Under the pieces are notes generated by a model that was not told the origin of the DNA, ran no database searches, and was given only the letters and a program-made list of their open reading frames with translations. A stretch of 64,000 bases of DNA, from contig JBAZLS010000002.1 of NCBI GenBank assembly GCA_041650175.1, forward strand, positions 42,549 through 106,548. Reading direction: 5' to 3'. The position numbers were made by a program, and so were the translations under genes. Each line of letters opens with the position of its first letter. Positions within the stretch are counted from its first letter, which is position 1. The stretch is from Minisyncoccus sp041650175 (GTDB taxonomy: Bacteria > Patescibacteriota > Minisyncoccia > Minisyncoccales > Minisyncoccaceae). This document shows, piece after piece, positions 1 through 6,401 of the stretch.

Positions 1-204
1 TTTAGCTAATAATTTTTTGATTCTTTTGGCTTCAGATTCAGACATTTCAACCATTTTTCTAAGTCTCCTTCTTTTGTGTCCTGTCTGTTTTGATAAGAGG
101 TGATCCTGTCCAACAGCTCTCCTCATAACTTTTCCATTCTTGGTAATCCTAAATCTCTTTGAGATGGATTTGCGTGTTTTAGCTTTTGTTGATGTGGTTT
201 TCAT
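1..204 (-). CDS. rpmI: 50S ribosomal protein L35, 3' end cut by window edge
   Basis: Read leftward from ATG at 204-202, the 68 codons seen give a short, very basic protein (MKTTSTKAKTRKSISKRF, then a GHKRRRLRKM-like stretch) typical of L35, a component of the large ribosomal subunit. No stop is reached before the window edge. L35 is usually about 65 residues, so the end should lie just outside. It starts one base after the infC stop, which matches the conserved infC-rpmI(-rplT) operon. Identification rests on composition, length and position. Confidence 0.9.
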   Translation of the reverse strand, partial: MKTTSTKAKTRKSISKRFRITKNGKVMRRAVGQDHLLSKQTGHKRRRLRKMVEMSESEAKRIKKLLAK

Positions 205-205
205 A

Positions 206-721
206 TTATTTTTTTGAAATAATCATTGCTAACCCTTTCGGTTCTTTAGTCAAAGGTTTTTCGATTTTTATTTCCATTTTTAACTTAAGGGATTCTACTA
301 GCTTGTTAATTTTTTGTTTTCCAAATTCTGCAAGGGAATGCTGTCTTCCTCGGAGAATTAAATCAATTTTTACTTTATCGCCTTTGGCTAAGAACTTTTC
401 CGCTGCAAGCGCTCTTGTTTCAATATCATTATCAGAAATATTAAAAGTAAGTCTGATCATTTTTAATTCGCCCGCATGTTTTTTTGTTCCCCCCATCTTT
501 CTTTCCTTTTTTTGCTGAGAATATAAATACTTTCCAAAATCTCCAATACGACAAACAGGTGGATCAACTTTTTCAGTAACTTGGATAAGATCAAGATTTT
601 TACTGCGCGCTAGTTCAAGCGCTTCAACTTTTGAAACAATGCCTAGCTGTTCGCCTTCTTCATTTACTAATCTTACATCTTTAGCCAATATTTGATTGTT
701 GTATAAGGGTTTTTTATTCAA
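206..721 (-). CDS. infC: Translation initiation factor IF-3
   Basis: IF-3 binds the 30S subunit, checks initiator tRNA and codon pairing, and prevents premature 50S joining. The 171-residue protein has the N-terminal domain (NNQILAKDVRLVNEEGEQLG, then LDLIQVTEKVDPPVCRIGDF), a basic linker (YSQQKKERK) and the C-terminal domain (KMIRLTFNISDNDIETR, FLAKGDKVKIDLILRGRQ). No ATG precedes this conserved N-terminus, so initiation must be non-ATG. TTG at 721-719 is the first usable codon in the call, and ATT at 724-722 lies directly before it. ATT is the start codon of infC in many bacteria and underlies its autoregulation, so either could be the true start. It lies between ssrA and rpmI on the minus strand. 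Confidence 0.95.
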   Translation of the reverse strand: MNKKPLYNNQILAKDVRLVNEEGEQLGIVSKVEALELARSKNLDLIQVTEKVDPPVCRIGDFGKYLYSQQKKERKMGGTKKHAGELKMIRLTFNISDNDIETRALAAEKFLAKGDKVKIDLILRGRQHSLAEFGKQKINKLVESLKLKMEIKIEKPLTKEPKGLAMIISKK

Positions 722-776
722 AATTTTTAAATAAGTACTTATATTTACTTCGCTATAATCTATAACGAAGCCGGGT

Positions 777-1133
777 TGGTGGAGGTGGCGAGTAATGAAC
801 TCGCGTCCAAAAATTTTTCTGATAATATATCTACAAGCATATTCTGGCTTAATTACGAAACTGCTTTTAAAAAACCAGACGAAATAAATAGCAGCCCGAA
901 TTTAATTTTGTTTTCGATCAAGCCCCTTAAATTAAAAGACTTAACTTATCCCACAAAAATGATGCCCTTGATCTACTAGGTGGGAGTTCATAGATAGGAC
1001 AGCACTAAGCGTATGCTAGTGCAGGTTCTTTGAATAAGTTTGCACTTATAAATTTTTCTCCAAGTTTAACGAGATTAGAGAATACTCGGCTTGCAATATT
1101 ATTTTCAAATTTCTGTCGAAGCAAATCACCCCC
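777..1133 (-). ncRNA. ssrA: tmRNA (transfer-messenger RNA)
   Basis: The minus strand begins GGGGGTG..TTGCTTCGACAG, the tmRNA 5' signature, and ends with a T-arm (GCGAG TTCATTA CTCGC) followed by CACCTCC and an encoded ACCA. The 5' GGGGGUG pairs with 3' CACCUCC over all seven positions (one G-U), which fixes the ends at 1133 and 777. A tag reading frame opens at GCA AAC, as in known tmRNAs. With SmpB it rescues ribosomes stalled on broken messages and tags the product for proteolysis. The 5' end overlaps the end of smpB by 8 bases. The length of 357 is normal. Confidence 0.95.
1005..1043 (-). other. tmRNA proteolysis tag reading frame
   Basis: Within ssrA the resume codon GCA (1043-1041) opens a frame encoding ANLFKEPALAYA and closed by TAG. 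The sequence before it (ATAAGT) and the GCA AAC start resemble the resume sites of other tmRNAs. The last residues are small and hydrophobic, as needed for ClpXP/Lon-type recognition, but end ALAYA rather than the usual ALAA. Confidence 0.85.
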
Positions 1134-1593
1134 TTGTCTTTAACTCTTCCTGAATTTTTCGCTCAATATCTTTCTTCTTAATGGATTCGCGTTTGTCGTA
1201 GGATTTTTTACCTCTCGCCAAGGCCAATTCCATCTTGATTTTGTGTTTTTTAGTATAGACTATTATTGGCACTAAAGTCAAGCCCCTTTCCTTTATTTTG
1301 CTTATCAAATAATCGATTTGTTTGCGATGAAGGAGCAACTTTCTATCACGCTTAGGGTCATAATTGTTGTGAAGATTTAATGGCTGATAAGGGGTGATTG
1401 TACCTCCAATCCAAAAAAGCTCTGCTTTTGCATTTTTTTCATTAGTTTTCACTATAACATAACTTCCTGTTAGTTGAGCACCTCTAATACGCAAGGATTT
1501 TACTTCTTGCCCTAAAAGAGATAATCCAACCTCAAATTTTTCTATGAATTCATAATCAAAACCAGCTTTTCTATTTTCAGCTAATATTTTCAT
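1126..1593 (-). CDS. smpB: SsrA-binding protein SmpB
   Basis: SmpB is the obligate partner of tmRNA in trans-translation. The 155 residues match the family: ENRKAGFDYEFIEKFEVGLSL-like N-terminus, GQEVKSLR, then LLLHRKQIDYL, GLTLVPI and a basic C-terminal tail (ARGKKSYDKRESIKKKDIE) that folds in the decoding centre. ATG at 1593-1591 is the natural start. Its TGA stop at 1128-1126 lies inside the first bases of ssrA, so both partners share sequence at the junction. Confidence 0.97.
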   Translation of the reverse strand: MKILAENRKAGFDYEFIEKFEVGLSLLGQEVKSLRIRGAQLTGSYVIVKTNEKNAKAELFWIGGTITPYQPLNLHNNYDPKRDRKLLLHRKQIDYLISKIKERGLTLVPIIVYTKKHKIKMELALARGKKSYDKRESIKKKDIERKIQEELKTRG

Positions 1594-1699
1594 CTTTTTA
1601 ACAATAATGCCTTATTTATAAAAAGACAAGTCTCAAATATTGACATTGATAAGGTTTTAATATTTACTATATCTAGTTAATTAAAAAGGTGTTTATTAA

Positions 1700-2245
1700 A
1701 TGGAAGAAGAAAATCTTGTAACAATGGTAAGTAGTTGTCCTTTTAAAATCAGAAAAGATTCTGAAATTAAAAAAAGACAAGGAGTTAACCCAGATCGGAA
1801 AAAATGCTCAGAAATATGGAATGAAAATTCTTCTGAAGAAGAATTAAAGTCAATTCTGGCTTGGATAGACAGTTTTATCATCAATTTCGACCTCGAAGGG
1901 TATCCACTGCTAAAAGCTTATATTTATTTAGAAGCTTTCTGCCAATTTGTATCATTAGGCTTATGTGTTAAATATGAAAGTATTGCTAATTCGTTAGCCG
2001 ATGCATACAATAATTATTTGCTTTATTGTGAAAGTCAAAAAAAGTATGAACGAGAAAGAGTTATTCTTCCGCAGCTTATTGAAGAATTCCAAAATTCTTT
2101 ATATCGCAGATTGCATTTTCGAGATGCGAACTTTTCATATAAGGAAGCCTCGCGCTTTATTTACAATGAAAGAATCAGGAAAATCTTTGATAATGAAGAA
2201 GACTTATTTGAGTTTGAAATATTATACCGCAGGAAAAAGTGGTAA
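1700..2245 (+). CDS. Hypothetical protein, acidic/helical
   Basis: I do not recognise this 181-residue protein. It is charged, has no signal peptide, and seems mostly helical: residues 60-110 hold a hydrophobic helical stretch (LDLEGYPLLKAYIYLEAFC region) and the C-terminal half is rich in Arg, Glu, Phe and Tyr. A TTGACA at 1640-1645 sits upstream but no well-spaced -10 is clear. The gene stands alone, divergent from smpB and closed by its own terminator. Codon use resembles the neighbours, which supports a real gene. Confidence 0.65.
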   Translation: MEEENLVTMVSSCPFKIRKDSEIKKRQGVNPDRKKCSEIWNENSSEEELKSILAWIDSFIINFDLEGYPLLKAYIYLEAFCQFVSLGLCVKYESIANSLADAYNNYLLYCESQKKYERERVILPQLIEEFQNSLYRRLHFRDANFSYKEASRFIYNERIRKIFDNEEDLFEFEILYRRKKW

Positions 2246-2270
2246 AGGGATTTTTAGCCCTTTTTTATTT
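2243..2270 (+). terminator. Intrinsic terminator after 1700-2245 gene
   Basis: TAAAGGG, loop ATTTTTAG, CCCTTT and a run of T. It begins on the stop codon. Confidence 0.6.
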
Positions 2271-2339
2271 TGTTTATATTTTTTAAATAGATTTTTTTGA
2301 ATTTTTCTGCTAGAATAGCAATAAACATATATAGTAATA

Positions 2340-4028
2340 ATGAATCAAATGAATATACGGAATGAAATAAAATCATATACTGGAAAGGCAATATATAATC
2401 TTCAAGAAAAAGCAGTTTTTTCAAAATTTAAAATACCAGCTATCCAGATTTTAAAACCAAAAGAATCAGTTAACGGCGATTATGCTTTGGGTATCGCGAT
2501 GGAAATCGCTAAAACCGAAAAAGAGGATTCAATAGAAGTTGCAAAAAATATCAAAGAAGAGTTAGAAAAAACCAAAGGAATTGGAAAAATATTTTCTCGC
2601 ATCGAAACCGTTAATCCTGGATTTATTAATTTTTATCTGAGTCCGGAATATTTGGAGAAAGGAATTAAAAAAGTTTTGAAAGAAAAAGAAAAATTTGGCA
2701 ATTTATCTCATGGTCACAACAAAAAAGTTCAAGTAGAATTTATTTCTGCTAACCCTACTGGACCGTTGACAGTTGGAAATGGACGAGGAGGAGCATTTGG
2801 CGATACTTTAGCAAATGTATTGCAAAAAGCTGGTTATCGTACCGAAAAAGCTTATTATATCAATGATTATGGCAACCAAATAACTGTTTTGGGTCATTCT
2901 GTATTAAAAGACGCTGATGCAAAATATAGTGGGGAATATATAGACGAATTGTCGAAAAGTTTTAAAGATGAAACAGATGCTTATGTAATCGGGAAAAAAG
3001 CTGCAAAGATAATATTAGATGAGAATATAAAAAAAACTACAGATAGGCTTAATATCAAATATAATGAATGGTTTTCAGAAAGTACGCTTTATCAAAAAGG
3101 TGAAGTTGACAAGACGATTGAATATCTAAAGAAAAAAGGGCATACTTATGAAAAAGACGGCGCATTATGGTTTAAGTCAAGTAATTTTGGAGATGAAAGA
3201 GACAGGGTAATTATAAAATCAGATGGAACCAAAACTTATCTTGCTGGAGATCTAGCTTATCATCAATATAAATTTAATGTTAAAAAATTTGATAAGGTTA
3301 TTAATATTTGGGGAGCTGATCATTTTGGCGATGTAAAAGGTCTTATGGCGGGAGTAGAGGCATTAGGACATAAAGGCAAATGGGAAAATTACTTATTAGG
3401 ATTTATTACTAAGATATTACGCAAAAAATGGCAAAGAAGAGGGAATAGCCTTGAAATTGTTTTATTGCAATTTGTTTCTGTTTTGAAAGACGGCAAACCA
3501 GTAAAGATGTCAAAGCGTTTAGGCACTGCAGTTGCGATGGATGATTTATTAGATGAATTATCAGCAGACGTAACAAGATTTTTCTTTTTGCAAAAATCAG
3601 CCAATACACATTTGAACTTTAATATGGACTTGGCAAAAGAGCAGTCTGATAAGAATCCAGTTTTTTATATCCAATATGCCCATGCTCGTATTTGCAGTAT
3701 CCTTCGCAGCGGAGGAGTTGATTGCAATAAAGCAAACCATATCAAGAATGCTTATCTTTTAACGCATGAAAAAGAAATAGCTCTTATGAGACAAATACTC
3801 AGGCTAAAAGACGTGATTGAAGATACGGCTATCGATTATCAGGTACATAGAATCCCTCAGTACGCATTAGAACTTTCTGCTGCTTTCCATCAATTTTATA
3901 ATGAATGTCATTGTTTAGTTGATGATGAAAAAATAAAAGAATCAAGATTGGGGTTATTGCTTGCTACGAAAATAGCGCTAAAAAATACTTTAGAAGTTAT
4001 GGGTATTTCAGCCCCAGAAAAAATGTAG
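2340..4028 (+). CDS. argS: Arginyl-tRNA synthetase
   Basis: Class I synthetase charging tRNA-Arg. The 562-residue protein has the N-terminal tRNA D-loop-binding domain (1-105), the catalytic core beginning EFISANPTGPLTVGNGR (about 133-148), a KMSKR loop (389-393), and an all-alpha DALR-type anticodon-binding domain at the end. The signature that is normally HVGH reads TVGN here, so both histidines of the HIGH motif are replaced while KMSKR is intact. ATG at 2340 is used; an in-frame ATG at 2349 is equally possible because neither has a Shine-Dalgarno sequence. Confidence 0.95.
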   Translation: MNQMNIRNEIKSYTGKAIYNLQEKAVFSKFKIPAIQILKPKESVNGDYALGIAMEIAKTEKEDSIEVAKNIKEELEKTKGIGKIFSRIETVNPGFINFYLSPEYLEKGIKKVLKEKEKFGNLSHGHNKKVQVEFISANPTGPLTVGNGRGGAFGDTLANVLQKAGYRTEKAYYINDYGNQITVLGHSVLKDADAKYSGEYIDELSKSFKDETDAYVIGKKAAKIILDENIKKTTDRLNIKYNEWFSESTLYQKGEVDKTIEYLKKKGHTYEKDGALWFKSSNFGDERDRVIIKSDGTKTYLAGDLAYHQYKFNVKKFDKVINIWGADHFGDVKGLMAGVEALGHKGKWENYLLGFITKILRKKWQRRGNSLEIVLLQFVSVLKDGKPVKMSKRLGTAVAMDDLLDELSADVTRFFFLQKSANTHLNFNMDLAKEQSDKNPVFYIQYAHARICSILRSGGVDCNKANHIKNAYLLTHEKEIALMRQILRLKDVIEDTAIDYQVHRIPQYALELSAAFHQFYNECHCLVDDEKIKESRLGLLLATKIALKNTLEVMGISAPEKM

Positions 4029-4059
4029 TATGATTTAATTATAGATTGGGAATAAAAAA

Positions 4060-4335
4060 ATGATTAAAAAAGAAAAAATCAGAGTAATGAATGATGAAGC
4101 TGCTGAAGTAGCTACTGATCTTGGAGAAATCATAATTTTTTGTGTTACATTGAAATGGGCTGAAGATAATTTTTTTGAAGTAAGTTCAAGAAAAATAAAT
4201 TTTACAGATGAAAATTGCGATGACCCTTCAATGATGAAATTTGAAAACGCTACAGGAGAATGGTCAGAAGAAGTAATGAAACAATATTTAGAAGAGCATG
4301 GCTATAAAGTTACCAAAAAAAGAATTTTAAAGTAA
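4060..4335 (+). CDS. Small hypothetical protein
   Basis: A 91-residue acidic protein without recognisable family. It has no signal or membrane segment; the centre contains NFFEVSSRKINFTDENCDD and the C-terminus a helical EEHGYKVTKKRI tail. It starts 31 bases after argS and ends 25 bases before the next gene, so it is probably cotranscribed with both. Confidence 0.6.
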   Translation: MIKKEKIRVMNDEAAEVATDLGEIIIFCVTLKWAEDNFFEVSSRKINFTDENCDDPSMMKFENATGEWSEEVMKQYLEEHGYKVTKKRILK

Positions 4336-4360
4336 TTTAAACAGTAAGATTAAAATAATA

Positions 4361-4948
4361 ATGACGAACAAAAAAATCACTCAAACAATCATTTTTTTTA
4401 GTTGTATTTTTTGGGGGCTTACATTTTTATATCTAGTTTTTTTGTGGGCTACAAAAAATCAATATCTCTGGTACGCTTTGATATATGGAGTTGTTTTTTC
4501 TGCTGTTGTCGCATTAATTTTAATAGCGTTCAAAATAAAAGAAAAAAAAGATGAAAACGTAAAAGATGTCAAACTTATTAAAAAAGATTTGAAATTTTCC
4601 AGCCTTAATTATAACAGATTTGAAAATTTAATGATTAGGCTATTTGGAACAATGGGTTATATTGTTGAAGATATCGGAGAAGAAGGAAATAACGGATTGA
4701 TATTATATAAGAATAAGAAAAAAATATTTGTAGAGTTCGACAAAGAAGAATCAATAGAGAAAGAAGCAATTATAAAGAACATTGCAAAAGAAAGCAAAAA
4801 AAATAATTGTAAAAAAGGAATATTTATTTTTATTTCAGATATTTCTAATGAATCAAAAAAACAGGCAAAAGAAAGTGATATTGAACTTGTTGATAAAAAA
4901 TATTTGCGAGAATTATTATTATCATATCTTGCTGAAGATTGGCAATAA
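4361..4948 (+). CDS. Two-TM protein with degenerate Mrr-like nuclease domain
   Basis: Of 195 residues, about 8-30 and 36-58 form two membrane helices. Residues 85-185 match the order of a restriction-endonuclease-like (Mrr_cat) fold: RFENLMIRLFGTMGYIVEDIG, then KKIFVEFDKEE, then KKGIFIFISDIS and a final IELVDKKYLRELLLS. In active members the core reads G-G-x-D-L and (E/Q)-x-K; here these places read NNGLI and EFD, so the catalytic Asp and Lys seem lost. Function is probably binding or structural. The family assignment is by pattern and is moderately sure. Confidence 0.6.
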   Translation: MTNKKITQTIIFFSCIFWGLTFLYLVFLWATKNQYLWYALIYGVVFSAVVALILIAFKIKEKKDENVKDVKLIKKDLKFSSLNYNRFENLMIRLFGTMGYIVEDIGEEGNNGLILYKNKKKIFVEFDKEESIEKEAIIKNIAKESKKNNCKKGIFIFISDISNESKKQAKESDIELVDKKYLRELLLSYLAEDWQ

Positions 4949-4950
4949 TT

Positions 4951-4979
4951 TTGACAGTCAAGTACAAATATATCATAAT
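4951..4979 (+). promoter_or_regulatory. Sigma70-type promoter for candidate small RNA
   Basis: TTGACA (4951-4956), 17-base spacer, CATAAT (4974-4979). It sits directly after the stop of the preceding gene and points into a stretch without a convincing coding frame. Confidence 0.6.
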
Positions 4980-4985
4980 TATACT

Positions 4986-5158
4986 GCCAAGGTGAATGGG
5001 GGCTACAGAGGGAGAAATGATTTTCAAAGCTACTCTAGTCTTTAACCTTCACTTTGACTTTATTTTCGATTAGTGTTTTATTTTCTAAAAAATAATTCTG
5101 TCTAACCAATATAAAGTCACGGGTATTTTAAGACAGCTTTTTGCTGTTTTTGTTTTTT
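4986..5158 (+). ncRNA. Candidate small RNA between promoter and terminator
   Basis: About 170 bases bounded by a good promoter and an intrinsic terminator, with no supported gene. The 5' part is G-rich (AATGGGGGCTACAGAGGGAG) against an AT-rich background. AAGGTGAA (4989-4996 region) can pair with TTCACTTT about 60 bases later (one G-U), giving a closed stem. I cannot assign a family; SRP core bases are not seen, and 6S RNA is possible by size only. Confidence 0.4.
5133..5158 (+). terminator. Intrinsic terminator
   Basis: ACAGC, loop TTTTT, GCTGT followed by TTTTGTTTTTT. It ends the candidate small RNA and precedes the phosphatase pair. Confidence 0.7.
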
Positions 5159-5211
5159 AGAATATATTATAAACTGTTGAACAAACCAGTAAAAAATGTT
5201 ATTTTTAACCC

Positions 5212-5799
5212 ATGAAAAAAATATTCAAAAATAAGTATTTCCTTTTACGCCACGGCAAAAATATCCATCAGACAGCAAAGAAAGATTTTTTTTATGATTA
5301 CCCAGATGACAATCCTCCTTGTGAATTAATCGAAGAAGGAATTAAGGAAGTTGAGAATGCAGGAGCCATATTGAAGAGCAAGGCAATAAATTTGATTATT
5401 AGTTCGGATATTTTTCGCACAAAGCAAACAGCAGAAATTATTGCAAAAATCATTGATTATAACAAGGATAATATCAAGTACGATTCAGGACTTAGAGATA
5501 TCAATTGGGGTATTTATAGTGGAAAAGAACAGAAAGAAGGTTGGAGTTTTTATGACGACGATGCGCTTAAAAGATTTGATATTGCACCTGAAGGAGGAGA
5601 AAGTTGGCAAGAATGCCAGCAAAGAATGATAGACATTTTGGAAAGACTTGAAAAAGAAAACGTAGATAAGAATATTTTAATTATTTCACATGGAGATCCA
5701 TTATGGCTTTTAGAAGGTTATATACTAGGAAAAAGTAAGATAGAATTATCAAAAGAGATGAGCGGGCATATTAAAACAGGAGAAGTTAGAGAATTTTAA
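5212..5799 (+). CDS. Histidine phosphatase family protein (copy 1)
   Basis: The 195-residue protein carries the phosphoglycerate-mutase/histidine-phosphatase signature: LLRHGKN near residue 11-17 holds the phosphohistidine, SSDIFRTKQTAEII follows about residue 64, the acid residue region reads APEGGESWQECQQR, and LIISHGDPLWLLEG holds the second catalytic His. The substrate cannot be read from sequence. It starts just after a terminator and is followed one base later by a paralogue of nearly the same length, with long shared stretches such as DNPPC and HIKTGEVR versus IIKTGEIR. Confidence 0.85.
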   Translation: MKKIFKNKYFLLRHGKNIHQTAKKDFFYDYPDDNPPCELIEEGIKEVENAGAILKSKAINLIISSDIFRTKQTAEIIAKIIDYNKDNIKYDSGLRDINWGIYSGKEQKEGWSFYDDDALKRFDIAPEGGESWQECQQRMIDILERLEKENVDKNILIISHGDPLWLLEGYILGKSKIELSKEMSGHIKTGEVREF

Positions 5800-5800
5800 A

Positions 5801-6391
5801 ATGATAAATAAAAATTATAAAAACAAATATTTTTTTTTACGCCACGGCAAAAATATCCATCAGACAGAAAGAAATAATATAGTTTATGGATATCCAGACG
5901 ATAATCCTCCATGCGGATTAATTCCTGAAGGTATTGAAGAAGTAAAAAATGCTGGATTGCTTTTAAAAGACGTAAAAATAGATATAATTGTTTGTTCAGA
6001 TACGCTTCGCACAAAGCAAACAGCGGAAATAATTGCTAATATTATTGGTTTTAAAAATGAAGATATAAGGCTGGAAGCTAAATTGCGTGATAAGAATTGG
6101 GGTATTTTCGGAGGAAAGAAAAAAACAGAAGTATGGGATTATTACAATGAAGAAAAAATAAAAGCATTTGATATTGCACCTGAGGGAGGAGAAACTTGGC
6201 AAGAATGCCAACAAAGAATTGTAGATGTTTTCAACGAACTTGAAAATCAATATAATGAAAAAACAATCCTAATAGTTTCTCATAGTAATCCACTATGGCT
6301 GCTTGAAGGATATCTTAATAATAAAACTAAGCAGGAAATGCTAGATGAATATGCTGGCATAATAAAAACAGGCGAAATTAGAAAAATATAA
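5801..6391 (+). CDS. Histidine phosphatase family protein (copy 2)
   Basis: Tandem paralogue of the preceding gene (196 residues). It keeps FLRHGKNIHQT, CSDTLRTKQTAEII, APEGGETWQECQQR and the second His in IVSHSNPLWLLEG; the residue after that His is Ser-Asn-Pro instead of Gly-Asp-Pro. The catalytic His and Arg residues are therefore all present. It begins one base after copy 1 stops and ends 10 bases before ileS, so the three genes probably share a message. Copy number two suggests a recent local duplication that has begun to diverge. Confidence 0.85.
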   Translation: MINKNYKNKYFFLRHGKNIHQTERNNIVYGYPDDNPPCGLIPEGIEEVKNAGLLLKDVKIDIIVCSDTLRTKQTAEIIANIIGFKNEDIRLEAKLRDKNWGIFGGKKKTEVWDYYNEEKIKAFDIAPEGGETWQECQQRIVDVFNELENQYNEKTILIVSHSNPLWLLEGYLNNKTKQEMLDEYAGIIKTGEIRKI

Positions 6392-6401
6392 AACTGTAAT
6401 T

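Noticed and set aside
776..979. Open frame of 67 codons on the plus strand
   Set aside because: It is antisense to tmRNA; the RNA ends and tag frame explain the sequence.
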